Origin: Negativicutes bacterium
Lineage (GTDB): Bacteria > Bacillota > Negativicutes > Anaeromusales > Anaeromusaceae
DNA length: 52,338 nucleotides
Direction: 5' to 3'
Assembly (NCBI GenBank): GCA_009929485.1
Contig: SAAJ01000020.1
Location: 1-52,338 of the forward strand
In this document: positions 15,609 through 24,861 of the stretch, piece by piece
Position numbering within the stretch: the first letter of the stretch is position 1
How the letters are laid out: each line of letters begins with the position of its first letter
Position numbers and translations under genes: made by a program
The notes under the pieces: model-generated
Databases searched by the model: none
What the model was told of the DNA's origin: nothing
Seen by the model: only the letters and a program-made list of their open reading frames with translations

Positions 15609-16595
15609 GTGAGGAAAAGGCGGGGAAGCAAGTTGCGCTTATATCAACAGCATCGGACGTTAATTCTTGACGGCATTTCCTGTGAAAACGAATATGTGCG
15701 CCATTCTAAGCTGTACGTGCCTTGCCGGGGCTTGAAAAAAAGTCTGCGCACCCTTCATGAGCATACGAAAATTCCCGGAAAGCACATCTGGTATGAAGAA
15801 TGGCAGCGGGGGCTTGGCGCATACGATACGGTTATCGTTTTTGACGGCCTTCGCGGCCGCGACGTAATTGAGTACATTCACGCCTGTAATCCCAAGGCGC
15901 GCCTGATCATCTACTATGTGAATAAGTTTCGCCGGGGCGCGAGAAACGACCCGCGAAACTTCAAGTCTCTGCCCTGCGAATTATGGTCCTTTGATCCGGG
16001 CGACTGTGAGCGGGAAGGCATGCAGCATAATGCCTTTAGCTATGATCATGTTTTTCTGGAGGCGGACAATCAAAAGGCCTTGGCGGCGAGCCGGTTAGGC
16101 GGGGAGACCGTATATGACGCTTTTTTTATTGGCGTCGATAAAAGCAGGCTGGACAGGCTGCTTGCGTTGCAGGAGCTGCTGCAAAAACTGGCTTATAAGA
16201 CAAGATTCATCTTGCGCAAAGCGGCGCGGGGTTCCTACGCGAATCTTTCACCGCAGGCCCGGGAAATGCTGGTGGATCAGGATGTTTCATACAGCGAAAT
16301 TATTAACTATATTTCCCAAAGCAAGTGTATTGTGGAGCTGCAGGACCCGGGGCAGGATGGCCTGACGCTGCGGGCGATGGAAGCGCTTTTCTTTCGCAAG
16401 AAGCTGCTTACCGATAATCCGGAAGTGCGAAAATGCGACTTTTACAGGCAGGAAAACATATTTATTTGGGGCCAGGACGAGGAGCGGCGGCTAGCTGATT
16501 TTTTAGAGGCGCCCTATGCGGCGGTGCCTGAAGAAATAGTTCGGCGCTATACTTGGGAAGCGTGGTTGGATCGCTTTTTTACAGCGACAGTATAA
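15609..16595 (+). CDS. Putative LPS glycosyltransferase-like protein, function unassigned
   Basis: A 328-residue basic protein that I do not recognise as a named enzyme. The late segment 'SKCIVELQDPGQDGLTLRAMEALFFRKKLLTDN' (about 238-270) resembles the donor-site half of GT-B glycosyltransferases, and the position between a heptosyltransferase and O-antigen ligase supports an LPS role. No signal peptide or clear membrane segment is seen. GTG 15609 is the longest start. TTG 15633, eight codons later, has a better placed GGGGAAG site and may be the true start. Related proteins could occur as sugar transferases in other core/capsule loci, but specificity cannot be inferred. Confidence 0.5.
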   Translation: MRKRRGSKLRLYQQHRTLILDGISCENEYVRHSKLYVPCRGLKKSLRTLHEHTKIPGKHIWYEEWQRGLGAYDTVIVFDGLRGRDVIEYIHACNPKARLIIYYVNKFRRGARNDPRNFKSLPCELWSFDPGDCEREGMQHNAFSYDHVFLEADNQKALAASRLGGETVYDAFFIGVDKSRLDRLLALQELLQKLAYKTRFILRKAARGSYANLSPQAREMLVDQDVSYSEIINYISQSKCIVELQDPGQDGLTLRAMEALFFRKKLLTDNPEVRKCDFYRQENIFIWGQDEERRLADFLEAPYAAVPEEIVRRYTWEAWLDRFFTATV

Positions 16596-16656
16596 AAGCA
16601 ATGGAGGGAAGGAGAGGGACGCGATCGGCAACATTCAAAAATATGCTTATGGAAGC

Positions 16657-17802
16657 ATGGTGATTTTTGCACTTTTTTCCGCCGTTTCGATTGCTGGCGT
16701 TAATATTGCCCTGGGTTTGGCAAGTATATTTGTTCTCTGGGCTTTATTTCGGAAAGAACTATGCTGGAGGTCCCTGGACCTTGTTACAGCAGGAGCTTGC
16801 TTGTTGTTTTTAGGGACCGTGCTGCTCTCCGCTGTGGGCGCGCTGCAGCCCTGGGCTGCGGTAGAGCGGGCGGTGAACTATTTTTTTCGTATGCTGCCCT
16901 TCTTTTTTGTGCCTCTTTTGTGCAAAGAAGCAAAGCAGCTTTGGATCTTGTTGGGGGTAGCCGCCTTTTCCTTGCTGGTGGCAGATAGCTACGCCCTCTG
17001 GCAAGGTCTTCAAGGTAATTTGCGCGCTCCTGCGTTCCATTCCCATCCGATGATGCTGGCCGGTTTTTTGGTGCAATGGATTCCGGTTTTAGCGCTGGTG
17101 ACGGCAGCGGACTGGGGCAAAGAGCTGTCCTTAAAGAATTACTGGCGCTGGAGCTTAGGCGGTCTTTGGCTGCTGTCCTTGGCGGCGTTGGTTGTGAACG
17201 GCACGCGGGGCGCCTGGCTGACGGTCTTGTTTTTACTGTTGGTGTTGGGAGCCACGCTGCTGCGCAAGCATAAAAAAGCGTTGGCTGTCGGTTTCGTAGT
17301 TCTTGTATTGCTTCTGGGCGTGGCCGGCCAGCACCGCGGCTTGCAGGAGCGGGTGCATACGCTGGGGGACGCCTCGTTTCAGTCGAACTCGGAGCGCGTG
17401 CTGATGTGGCAAAGCGCCTGGCAGATGTTTTTGGATCATCCCTTGTTAGGAGTCGGGGCGCAGAATTACGAGTATCAGTACCAAAACCATTATATTTCTC
17501 CCTTGGCTCAGGAACGGGGGCAGATGCATGCCCACAGCAATGTGTTTCAGATGCTGGCAGAGCAGGGCATTGTAGGTTTTGGCGCGTTTGCGCTGCTCTT
17601 TGGCGCGATTTTGCGGCGGGGCTGGCAAGGCATGCGGCGGGGGATGTTTTGGGGGTATTTGCTGGTGGTTGCCACTGTGGGAATTTTGCTGCAGGGATTG
17701 ACGGAATTTAATTTTGGCAACGCCGCGGTCATCCGTCTTTATTGGCTGTTTGCCGGGATTGCGATGGCCGGGCTGAAGCTTTACGGGAAAGATCAGTTTT
17801 AA
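16657..17802 (+). CDS. waaL: O-antigen ligase / polymerase family membrane protein (WaaL-like)
   Basis: Polytopic inner-membrane protein predicted to transfer undecaprenyl-linked O-polysaccharide to the lipid A-core in the periplasm. There are roughly ten to twelve hydrophobic segments. The Wzy_C/WaaL signature 'VVNGTRGAWLTVLF' is present, followed by a large periplasmic loop with 'ERVLMWQSAWQMFLDHPLLGVGAQNY' and 'HAHSNVFQMLAEQGIVGFGAF', where the Arg and His pattern is typical. ATG 16657 is the first standard start, but it falls inside the first conserved hydrophobic stretch. The frame stays open upstream with GNIQKYAYGS, directly after a strong GGAGAGGG site at 16611-16618, so translation may begin at a non-standard codon (ATC 16624 or ATT 16633). 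As a ligase it joins the core (left) to the O-antigen (right). Confidence 0.75.
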   Translation: MVIFALFSAVSIAGVNIALGLASIFVLWALFRKELCWRSLDLVTAGACLLFLGTVLLSAVGALQPWAAVERAVNYFFRMLPFFFVPLLCKEAKQLWILLGVAAFSLLVADSYALWQGLQGNLRAPAFHSHPMMLAGFLVQWIPVLALVTAADWGKELSLKNYWRWSLGGLWLLSLAALVVNGTRGAWLTVLFLLLVLGATLLRKHKKALAVGFVVLVLLLGVAGQHRGLQERVHTLGDASFQSNSERVLMWQSAWQMFLDHPLLGVGAQNYEYQYQNHYISPLAQERGQMHAHSNVFQMLAEQGIVGFGAFALLFGAILRRGWQGMRRGMFWGYLLVVATVGILLQGLTEFNFGNAAVIRLYWLFAGIAMAGLKLYGKDQF

Positions 17803-17845
17803 AGTCCCCAAGAGATAGACATACTGCAGCGCGGGGCGCATTGTT

Positions 17846-17873
17846 TTGCAGCCTGTTTTTTTTGTGGTATAAT
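17846..17873 (+). promoter_or_regulatory. Extended -10 promoter before gmd
   Basis: TTGCAG at 17846-17851 and a perfect TATAAT at 17868-17873 are 16 bases apart, with a TGG immediately before the -10 (extended -10 form). It lies 30 bases upstream of the gmd start and is probably the promoter for the O-antigen run gmd-fcl-wbaP. Confidence 0.65.
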
Positions 17874-17903
17874 GAAAAAAACATAACAAAGGAGTCGATG
17901 TAA

Positions 17904-18992
17904 TTGAAAAAAAAGGCGTTAATTACAGGCATTACCGGGCAGGACGGAGCGTACTTGGCCTCGTTTCTTTTGAAAAAAGGCTATGAAGTGCACGGCATTA
18001 AGCGGCGTTCGTCGCTGATCAATACGGACCGCATCAACCATTTGTACCTAGACCCTCATGAGCAGGAAGTGAACTTTTTTTTGCATTACGGCGACATGAC
18101 GGATTCCACCAATCTGATCCGTATTATTCAACAGGTGCAGCCGGACGAAATTTATAATTTGGCGGCTCAAAGCCATGTTAAGGTTTCCTTCGAGACGCCG
18201 GAATATACCGCTAACGCAGATGGCTTGGGAACGCTGCGCATCTTGGAAGCCATTCGCATTTTAGGGCTGGAGAAAAAGGCCCGCTTTTATCAGGCCTCTA
18301 CCAGTGAACTCTACGGCTTGGTGCAGGAAGTGCCTCAAAAAGAAACGACACCCTTTTACCCCCGCAGTCCCTATGCGGTGGCCAAGTTGTACGGCTATTG
18401 GATTACGGTGAACTACCGGGAAGCCTATGAAATGTTTGCCTGCAACGGCATTTTGTTTAACCATGAGTCGCCGCTGCGGGGGGAAACCTTCGTAACCCGG
18501 AAAATTACTAGAGCGGTGGCGAGAATACACTTGGGCCTGCAGAAAAAACTGTACTTAGGGAATTTGTCCTCCAAGCGCGATTGGGGCCATGCCCGGGAAT
18601 ACGTAAAAGCCATGTGGCTGATGCTGCAGCAGGAAAAACCGGAGGACTTTGTCATTGCCACAGGCCACACTTATACGGTGCGTGAATTTGTTGAACTGGC
18701 TTTTCGTCATGTGGGCATGGAGCTGGAATGGCGCGGCGAGGGCGTGCAGGAACAGGGCGTAAACAAAGCCGACGGCACCGTCGTGGTAGAGGTTGACCCC
18801 CGTTATTTCCGGCCCACCGAAGTGGATCTGCTCATTGGCGACGCCGGTAAGGCGCGAGAAAAGCTGGGCTGGCAGCCTAAGGTGGATTTAGGACAATTGG
18901 CGGCGGAAATGGTAACGGAAGATCTGTGTTTGGCCGAACGGGACCAGCTTTGCGCCTCCCACGGCTATAAGATTGTAGACGTCTGCGAATAA
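17904..18992 (+). CDS. gmd: GDP-mannose 4,6-dehydratase
   Basis: NADP-dependent SDR enzyme that converts GDP-D-mannose to GDP-4-keto-6-deoxymannose. The 362-residue protein has '[19 protein letters not shown]' (Rossmann loop), 'HGIKRRSS', 'STSELYG', '[15 protein letters not shown]' (YxxxK) and '[17 protein letters not shown]', which together identify Gmd. The start is TTG 17904 with AAAGGAG upstream; a short ATG-TAA lies just before it. It pairs with fcl 16 bases downstream to make GDP-L-fucose, although the 4-keto product can also lead to other deoxysugars. The call is secure. Confidence 0.93.
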   Translation: MKKKALITGITGQDGAYLASFLLKKGYEVHGIKRRSSLINTDRINHLYLDPHEQEVNFFLHYGDMTDSTNLIRIIQQVQPDEIYNLAAQSHVKVSFETPEYTANADGLGTLRILEAIRILGLEKKARFYQASTSELYGLVQEVPQKETTPFYPRSPYAVAKLYGYWITVNYREAYEMFACNGILFNHESPLRGETFVTRKITRAVARIHLGLQKKLYLGNLSSKRDWGHAREYVKAMWLMLQQEKPEDFVIATGHTYTVREFVELAFRHVGMELEWRGEGVQEQGVNKADGTVVVEVDPRYFRPTEVDLLIGDAGKAREKLGWQPKVDLGQLAAEMVTEDLCLAERDQLCASHGYKIVDVCE

Positions 18993-19008
18993 AGGAGCAT
19001 CGGCAAAC

Positions 19009-19956
19009 ATGGAAAAATGTGCTAAAATATATGTGGCCGGCCATCGGGGGCTGGTGGGCTCGGCGATTGTCCGGGAATTGCAGAACCAAGGCTATGAAAA
19101 TTTGCTTCTGCGCACAAGCAAAGAATTAGATTTGCGCTGTCAGCAAGCCGTCAGGGAGTTTTTTCAGCAGGAGCGGCCGGAGTATGTAGTGGATGCGGCA
19201 GCCAAGGTGGGCGGTATCGGCGCTAATTCCACCTATCCTGCGGAATTTATTTATGATAACTTAATGATCCAGACCCATTTGATTCACGCTGCGCACGAGA
19301 CGAAGGTTAAGAAGCTGCTCTTTCTGGGCAGTTCCTGCATTTATCCTAAAATGGCGCCGCAGCCGCTGAAGGAAGAGTACTTGCTCACAGGCGCCTTGGA
19401 ACCGACCAATGAGGCCTATGCCATTGCGAAAATTTCCGGCATGAAGATGTGTGAATTTTACGCCAGGCAATATGGCGATTGCTTTATTTCCGCCATGCCG
19501 ACGAATCTGTACGGCATAAATGACAACTTTGATTTACAGAATTCCCATGTGCTGCCGGCGCTGCTGCGCAAATTTCATGAAGCCAAGGTGAACCAGGCGC
19601 CGCAGGTCGTTATCTGGGGTACCGGGACACCGCGGCGGGAGTTTCTTTTTGTGGATGATCTGGCCAACGCCTGCGTCTTCCTGTTGCAAAACTACGAGCG
19701 GCCGGAATTTGTCAATGTCGGTACGGGAACCGATCTGACTATTGCTGAGTTGGCCAAGCTGATGGCGGACATTGTGGGCTATCAGGGACAATTGGTTTTT
19801 GACGCTTCCAAGCCGGACGGTACGCCTGTGAAGCGCCTGGATGTCAGCGCGCTGAACTCCTTGGGCTGGAAAGCAACGACTTCGTTGGCAGAAGGCATCC
19901 GTAAAACCTATGCTTGGTATTTGGAAACAGGGCAAGGGTCGCTTGAAGCAAAATAA
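19009..19956 (+). CDS. fcl: GDP-L-fucose synthase (epimerase/reductase)
   Basis: SDR enzyme that epimerises and reduces GDP-4-keto-6-deoxymannose to GDP-L-fucose. The 315-residue protein has '[16 protein letters not shown]' (NADP loop), '[18 protein letters not shown]', '[16 protein letters not shown]', '[15 protein letters not shown]' (YxxxK) and '[19 protein letters not shown]', all standard for Fcl/WcaG. ATG 19009 lies behind AAAGGAG. With gmd it supplies one deoxysugar donor; the rml genes supply another. The call is secure. Confidence 0.93.
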   Translation: MEKCAKIYVAGHRGLVGSAIVRELQNQGYENLLLRTSKELDLRCQQAVREFFQQERPEYVVDAAAKVGGIGANSTYPAEFIYDNLMIQTHLIHAAHETKVKKLLFLGSSCIYPKMAPQPLKEEYLLTGALEPTNEAYAIAKISGMKMCEFYARQYGDCFISAMPTNLYGINDNFDLQNSHVLPALLRKFHEAKVNQAPQVVIWGTGTPRREFLFVDDLANACVFLLQNYERPEFVNVGTGTDLTIAELAKLMADIVGYQGQLVFDASKPDGTPVKRLDVSALNSLGWKATTSLAEGIRKTYAWYLETGQGSLEAK

Positions 19957-19988
19957 CAAGCGCCATAAATGGGCAAAGGGGGATTTGC

Positions 19989-21482
19989 ATGCAGCCAAGT
20001 AAGCAACAAGCCGCTTCCTGGAGGGCCATGAGCGCCGCGCGGCCTGCCTGGCGCTCCCAGACGCGTTTGCTTTTGGTATCGGTCTGCTTATTTGCCACCG
20101 ATGTGCTGGCCGTGCTGGCAGCCATCGGTACGGCCTATGTCTTACGGGTCTGGCTGATGCCGCTGTTGATACCGTTGCCGGAACTGATTCCCTTGCCGAA
20201 TATGTATACCTACTTAATTGTGCCGCTGACCTTTGTTGTATTTTTACAGTTTGACAGGCTCTATCAACGCAGGCTGCCTCTTTGGCAGCAGATGCAGCGG
20301 CTCTTTAAGGTCAGCATTTATTCCTTGGTGTTCATTCTGTGCGTGATGTATTTTACGGAAACGGTCAAGCACATCTCCCGGCCGTTCATGGCGTTTTTAT
20401 GGCTCTTTTCGTTTTTGTTTCTGGCCAGCTCCCGCTATGTCATGAAGCAGGTCCTGCTGCGGGCGGGGCTGTGGCAGGTGCCGGTGATCCTGATCGGCGG
20501 CGGCCGCACAGCCGATGTGTTGCTGCGTTCGTTGGAGGCGGATGGCGGTCTTGGCTATAAGGTGGTAGGCGTTGTGGATGACCGGAAAACGGCGCTGCAT
20601 CTGGGCGGTAAGGCGTCCATGCCCGTTTTGGGTGGTTTTGCTCAAGTTGTGGACGTGGTGCGCGCCAGCGGCGTGCGTGATGTTTTAATCGCGGCGCCGG
20701 GGCTGCGCAGAGAAAAACTGGTGGAATTGGTGTCCAAACTGCAGCCTTTGGTGTGCAACGTTACCTTTGTGCCGGATTTGCGGGGCATTCCCTTGGGGGA
20801 TATTGAACTGGATACGCTGCTGAATGAGAAAATTGCCTTGCTGAAGGTGCGCAACAATTTGGCTGTGGAGTTCAATCGGTATCTCAAGCGTGCCCTTGAA
20901 TTGACGCTGGTTCTTGTGGGGCTTGTTTTCGTTTGGCCGCTGCTGCTGGGGATTGCCGCCGCGGTCCGCCTGGACTCTCCGGGGCCGGTTGTCTTTTCCC
21001 ACAATCGGGTTGGCGCCAACGGCAAGGTCTTTCCCTGCTTTAAGTTTCGCACCATGGTTATGAACGCGCAGCAGGTGCTGCGGGAGCATTTGCAGCAGCA
21101 CCCGGAAGCCAAAGCCGAGTGGGAAAAGGATTTCAAGCTGAAGCAGGATCCCCGGATTACGAGGGTGGGGGTTTTTTTGCGGGCTACCAGTCTGGACGAG
21201 CTGCCGCAGCTTTTGAATGTCCTGCGCGGCGAGATGAGCCTGGTGGGTCCCCGGCCGATTGTGCGCATGGAAGTCAGCCGTTACGGGGAGTACATCCGCG
21301 ATTACTATTTGGTTCGCCCGGGCATGACCGGGTATTGGCAGGTTCACGGACGCAATGACGTTACCTATGAAGAACGGGTGCAGATGGATTCCTGGTATGT
21401 GCGCAACTGGTCTTTATGGCTGGATATGGTGCTGTTGCTAAAAACCGTCAAAGTCGTCTGCGGCAAGCGGGGGGCCTACTGA
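19989..21482 (+). CDS. wbaP: Undecaprenyl-phosphate sugar phosphotransferase (WbaP/WcaJ type)
   Basis: Polyisoprenyl-phosphate hexose-1-phosphate transferase that starts O-antigen synthesis by loading a sugar-1-phosphate (often Gal or Glc) onto undecaprenyl phosphate. The 497-residue protein has several N-terminal membrane segments (about 25-160), a CoA-binding-like Rossmann domain ('VPVILIGGGRTADVLLRSLE'), then the catalytic bacterial sugar-transferase domain. That domain shows 'RALELTLVLVGLVFVWPLL', 'PVVFSHNRVGANGKVFPCFKFRTM', 'RATSLDELPQLLNVLRGEMSLVGPRP' and 'RPGMTGYWQVHGRND'. ATG 19989 has a GGGGGA site. The stop overlaps the next start (TGATG). The long form with the middle domain fits WbaP rather than short PglC-type enzymes. 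Confidence 0.87.
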   Translation: MQPSKQQAASWRAMSAARPAWRSQTRLLLVSVCLFATDVLAVLAAIGTAYVLRVWLMPLLIPLPELIPLPNMYTYLIVPLTFVVFLQFDRLYQRRLPLWQQMQRLFKVSIYSLVFILCVMYFTETVKHISRPFMAFLWLFSFLFLASSRYVMKQVLLRAGLWQVPVILIGGGRTADVLLRSLEADGGLGYKVVGVVDDRKTALHLGGKASMPVLGGFAQVVDVVRASGVRDVLIAAPGLRREKLVELVSKLQPLVCNVTFVPDLRGIPLGDIELDTLLNEKIALLKVRNNLAVEFNRYLKRALELTLVLVGLVFVWPLLLGIAAAVRLDSPGPVVFSHNRVGANGKVFPCFKFRTMVMNAQQVLREHLQQHPEAKAEWEKDFKLKQDPRITRVGVFLRATSLDELPQLLNVLRGEMSLVGPRPIVRMEVSRYGEYIRDYYLVRPGMTGYWQVHGRNDVTYEERVQMDSWYVRNWSLWLDMVLLLKTVKVVCGKRGAY

Positions 21483-22414
21483 TGGCAGAACTGAAGTATA
21501 TCTGCATTATTCCGACGCGCAACGCAGGGGCGGGGCTGGCAACGCTGCTGACCGAACTGAAGAGTCAAAGTTTGCCGCCGCAGAAAATCATTGTCATTGA
21601 TTCGGCCTCAACAGACGGTACGGCGGAATTGGCCAGGCTGCATGGAGCGCAGACGCTCTCCGTGCAGCCTGCTTCCTTTCGCCATGGCGGTACAAGGCAG
21701 CAGGCGCTGGACTGGGCGCTTGCGCAAGGGGATTTTAAAGCGGCGCTTTTTTGCACTCAGGATATTCAGTGGGCGGGAGAAGAGGCGTGTGAAAAGTTAT
21801 TAGCCGCCTTTTCGTGCCAGGAGGTTGGCGCCGCTTACGGCAGACAGCTGCCAAGAGGCGGGGCGGGCTTTTTGGAGCGGCGCGGCCGTGAGTTTAACTA
21901 TCCTGACGTAAGCCGCCTGAAAAGTTATGCGGACCGGAAAGAGCTGGGCATAAAAGCCGCTTTTTGCTCCAATTCCTTTGCGGCGTATCGGCTGACGGCG
22001 CTGCGGCAAATAGGGGGCTTCCCGAAAGAAGTGATTTTGGGAGAGGATATGGCCGCTGCCGCCAGAATGCTGCGCAGCGGCTGGTTGGTAGCCTACCAGG
22101 CGGCGGCGGCGGTGTATCACTCCCATGGCTATTCCTTACGGGAAGAAGCGCAGCGCGCCTTTGACACAGGCGTTTTTCATGCGCGCGAAGCCTGGCTGCT
22201 GCAGGAATTTGGCAAGGCGGAACGAGAGGGGCTGCGCCTGGTGCAAGCTGACGTGCGGGCGTTATGGCAGCGGCAGGAACGTTGGCGACTTTTGGGCGTC
22301 TTGTTTCTTCGCTATGCGGTGCGCTGGCTGGCATATCGCCTGGGGCGTTGGGAGCGATTTTGGCCTAAAAGCTGGAAACGGCGCTGGAGCATGCATGCGG
22401 CGTACTGGCAGTAA
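21482..22414 (+). CDS. Rhamnosyltransferase-like glycosyltransferase family 2
   Basis: GT-A-fold glycosyltransferase of 310 residues. 'YICIIPTRNAGAGLATLLTELKSQ' and 'VIDSASTDGTAELA' give the nucleotide-sugar site, and 'QPASFRHGGTRQQALDWAL' is the F-x-HGGTRN-like motif of O-antigen rhamnosyltransferases. 'GEDMAAAARMLRSGW' contains the catalytic acid region. The C-terminal part is strongly basic (RLGRWERFWPKSWKRRW), which suggests membrane binding. ATG 21482 overlaps the wbaP stop; the longer frame upstream lies inside wbaP. With a dTDP-rhamnose pathway directly downstream, rhamnose transfer is the natural guess, but the linkage is unknown. Confidence 0.75.
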   Translation: MAELKYICIIPTRNAGAGLATLLTELKSQSLPPQKIIVIDSASTDGTAELARLHGAQTLSVQPASFRHGGTRQQALDWALAQGDFKAALFCTQDIQWAGEEACEKLLAAFSCQEVGAAYGRQLPRGGAGFLERRGREFNYPDVSRLKSYADRKELGIKAAFCSNSFAAYRLTALRQIGGFPKEVILGEDMAAAARMLRSGWLVAYQAAAAVYHSHGYSLREEAQRAFDTGVFHAREAWLLQEFGKAEREGLRLVQADVRALWQRQERWRLLGVLFLRYAVRWLAYRLGRWERFWPKSWKRRWSMHAAYWQ

Positions 22415-22425
22415 GGGCGAGTTTT

Positions 22426-22434
22426 TGCTATAAT
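22426..22434 (+). promoter_or_regulatory. Extended -10 promoter-like site before rfbA
   Basis: TGCTATAAT (22426-22434) is an extended -10 element in the only notable gap (73 bases) between the rhamnosyltransferase-like gene and rfbA. No good -35 is seen. It may give the dTDP-rhamnose genes a second promoter. Confidence 0.45.
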
Positions 22435-22487
22435 TATAACATTGGGTAAAATTAGGTAAGTAAGTGCGCAAAAGGAGTGTAGGGGAT

Positions 22488-23369
22488 TTGGTAAAGAAAG
22501 GGATTATTCTGGCAGGCGGTTCCGGTACGCGGCTGCATCCGCTGACCCGGGTGGTCAGCAAGCAGCTTATGCCTATCTACGACAAGCCGATGATTTATTA
22601 TCCGTTAAGCACGCTGATGCTGGGCGGCATCCAGGATGTGCTGGTTATTACCACGCCCCAGGATGCGGAGCAGTTTCAAAATTTGCTGCAGGACGGCTCG
22701 CAGTGGGGTCTGAATATTTCTTATGCCCAGCAGCCCAGCCCGGACGGATTGGCCCAGGCATTTGTCATCGGCCGGGATTTTATCGGCAACGACGGCTGCA
22801 GCTTGGTGCTGGGAGATAATATTTTTTACGGCAGCAAGTTGTCGGCATACATGCGCCGCGCCCTCTCGCAGGAAGACGGCGCTACGGTCTTTGCTTACCG
22901 GGTAAAGGACCCCGAACGTTACGGCGTGGTGGAGTTTGACGCCGAAGGACAGGCGCTGAGCATTGAGGAAAAGCCGGCGAAACCCAAGTCGTTTTTTGCG
23001 GTTACAGGTCTGTATTGCTATGACAATCAGGTGGTAAATATGGCCAGGGAGCTGAAACCATCGACGCGGGGGGAGCTGGAGATTACCGACATCAACCGTA
23101 TGTACCTGGAAGCCAAGCAGCTGCGGGTGGAACGGCTGGAGCGGGGCTACGCCTGGCTGGACACGGGAACCCATGAGTCGCTTTTGCAAGCGTCCCATTT
23201 TGTGTATACCGTGGAGCAGCGCCAAGGCCTCAAGGTGTCCTGCCCGGAGGAAATCGCCTATCGCATGGGCTTCATTGACGCCGAGCAGCTGCGCCGTTTG
23301 GCCGATCCGCTGACGAAAAACGGCTACGGGCAATACTTGCTGAATTTGCTGGAAGGAGAACAAGTGTGA
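22488..23369 (+). CDS. rfbA: Glucose-1-phosphate thymidylyltransferase
   Basis: First enzyme of dTDP-L-rhamnose synthesis: dTTP plus glucose-1-phosphate gives dTDP-glucose. The 293-residue length is exactly usual for RmlA. '[16 protein letters not shown]' is the nucleotide-binding loop. '[23 protein letters not shown]', 'LGDNIFYG', '[16 protein letters not shown]' and '[12 protein letters not shown]' are diagnostic. TTG 22488 is preferred over GTG 22464 because AAAGGAG sits ten bases upstream of it and homologues begin at this point. The gene overlaps rfbC by one base. The call is secure. Confidence 0.93.
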   Translation: MVKKGIILAGGSGTRLHPLTRVVSKQLMPIYDKPMIYYPLSTLMLGGIQDVLVITTPQDAEQFQNLLQDGSQWGLNISYAQQPSPDGLAQAFVIGRDFIGNDGCSLVLGDNIFYGSKLSAYMRRALSQEDGATVFAYRVKDPERYGVVEFDAEGQALSIEEKPAKPKSFFAVTGLYCYDNQVVNMARELKPSTRGELEITDINRMYLEAKQLRVERLERGYAWLDTGTHESLLQASHFVYTVEQRQGLKVSCPEEIAYRMGFIDAEQLRRLADPLTKNGYGQYLLNLLEGEQV

Positions 23370-23824
23370 TGATTCAAGGAGTAGAGGTTAAAAAACTGGT
23401 TCGCCATCCTGACGACCGGGGCTTTTTTATGGAAATTCTGCGGGATGACGATGAACTGCTGAAGCGCTTTGGGCAGGCGTCGTTGTCTAAAAGCTATCCG
23501 GGCGTGATCAAGGCCTTTCATTACCATAAGCGCCAGGATGATATTTGGTTTTTCCCGGTCGGCAACGCCCAGGTGGTGCTGCACGACATGCGGGAAGACT
23601 CGCCGACCAAGGGGGAGACCAACGTGTTCTACTTGGGCGAGGACAATCCCCAGATTGTCGTCATTCCCACCGGCGTAGCCCATGGCTACCGCGTGCTGGG
23701 CAATACGCCGGCGGTGATTGTCTACTTTACGACGGAATCCTATGACCCGAAGAACCCGGACGAATACCGTCTGGATTGGGATGATCCGTCCATCGGCTTT
23801 GACTGGAATACCCAAGCCAGATAG
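23369..23824 (+). CDS. rfbC: dTDP-4-dehydrorhamnose 3,5-epimerase (short form)
   Basis: Cupin-fold RmlC-family epimerase acting on dTDP-4-keto-6-deoxyglucose. The product has 151 residues, about 30 fewer than typical RmlC. 'DDRGFFMEILRDDDELLKRFG' and 'SKSYPGVIKAFHYHK' (catalytic His in place of the usual LRGLHYQ) are visible, as are 'VVIPTGVAHGYRVLG' and 'YDPKNPDEYRLDWDDPSIGFDW'. The middle is shortened relative to the standard form. ATG 23369 overlaps the rfbA stop (TGATG). Its place between rfbA and rfbB makes the pathway assignment likely, though the short RmlC-like subgroup may have altered specificity. Confidence 0.82.
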   Translation: MIQGVEVKKLVRHPDDRGFFMEILRDDDELLKRFGQASLSKSYPGVIKAFHYHKRQDDIWFFPVGNAQVVLHDMREDSPTKGETNVFYLGEDNPQIVVIPTGVAHGYRVLGNTPAVIVYFTTESYDPKNPDEYRLDWDDPSIGFDWNTQAR

Positions 23825-23838
23825 AAAAGGAGTTTGTC

Positions 23839-24861
23839 ATGACGACTGTACTTATCACCGGCGGCGCCGGCTTTATCGGCAGCAATTTTGTCCATCACAT
23901 GCGCAAGGCCCATCCGGAATACCGCCTGCTCAACGTGGACTGCCTGACCTATGCGGGCAATCTGAAAAACCTCCAGGACTTGGAAGGAGATGCGCAGCAT
24001 GTATTCTGTAAGGCAGACATTGCCGACGCGCAAGCCATGGCGGAGATTTTTGCCAAACATAGTGTAGACTATGTAGTGAATTTTGCCGCTGAATCCCATG
24101 TGGACCGCAGTATTGAAAATCCCTTGATTTTTCTGCAGACCAACGTCATGGGCACGCAGGTGCTGCTGGATTTGGCGCGCAAACATAATGTGAAAAAATA
24201 CCTGCAGGTTTCGACCGATGAGGTATACGGCACCTTGGGCGCAACCGGTTATTTCACGGAAGAGACGCCGCTGGCGCCCAACAGCCCCTATTCGGCCAGC
24301 AAGGCAGGGGCGGACTGCATGGTGCGGGCCTATTTCGAGACCTTTGGCCTGCCGGTAAATATTACGCGCTGCTCTAACAACTACGGTCCCTATCATTTTC
24401 CGGAAAAACTCATTCCCCTGATGATTACTAACGCCTTAGAGGATAAGGAGCTGCCTGTGTACGGCGACGGCCTGAACGTGCGCGACTGGCTGCACGTGGC
24501 CGATCACTGCCGCGGCATTGACGCGGTGCTCCACCAGGCCAAAGCGGGGGAAGTCTACAATATTGGCGGGCATAACGAGAAAACCAACCTGGAGATCGTC
24601 AAAACGGTGCTGCGCCTGTTGGGCAAGCCCGAAGAGCGTATTCGCTTTGTGAAGGACCGCTTGGGCCATGACCGGCGCTACGCCATTGATGCCTCCAAGA
24701 TTGAACGCGATCTAGGCTGGCGGCCGCTCTATACCTTTGAACAAGGCATTGAGGAAACCGTTGCCTGGTATTTGGCGCACCGCTTTTGGTGGGAGGAGAT
24801 TAAAAGCGGCGCCTATCAGGATTATTACCGGGTGATGTACCAGGAACGAGGCCAGGCATGA
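23839..24861 (+). CDS. rfbB: dTDP-glucose 4,6-dehydratase
   Basis: NAD-dependent SDR that forms dTDP-4-keto-6-deoxyglucose, the second step to dTDP-rhamnose. The 340-residue protein has 'VLITGGAGFIGSNFVHHM', 'DCLTYAGNLKNL', 'NFAAESHVDRSI', 'STDEVYGTLG', 'PNSPYSASKAGADCMVRAY' (YxxxK) and 'RCSNNYGPYHFPEKLIPLMI', all hallmarks of RmlB. An AAAAGGAG site precedes ATG 23839. The gene overlaps rfbD by four bases (ATGA). The call is secure. Confidence 0.94.
   Translation: MTTVLITGGAGFIGSNFVHHMRKAHPEYRLLNVDCLTYAGNLKNLQDLEGDAQHVFCKADIADAQAMAEIFAKHSVDYVVNFAAESHVDRSIENPLIFLQTNVMGTQVLLDLARKHNVKKYLQVSTDEVYGTLGATGYFTEETPLAPNSPYSASKAGADCMVRAYFETFGLPVNITRCSNNYGPYHFPEKLIPLMITNALEDKELPVYGDGLNVRDWLHVADHCRGIDAVLHQAKAGEVYNIGGHNEKTNLEIVKTVLRLLGKPEERIRFVKDRLGHDRRYAIDASKIERDLGWRPLYTFEQGIEETVAWYLAHRFWWEEIKSGAYQDYYRVMYQERGQA

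Noticed and set aside
22605-23363. 252-residue antisense open frame opposite rfbA
   Set aside because: Shadow of a highly conserved gene; no recognisable protein features of its own.
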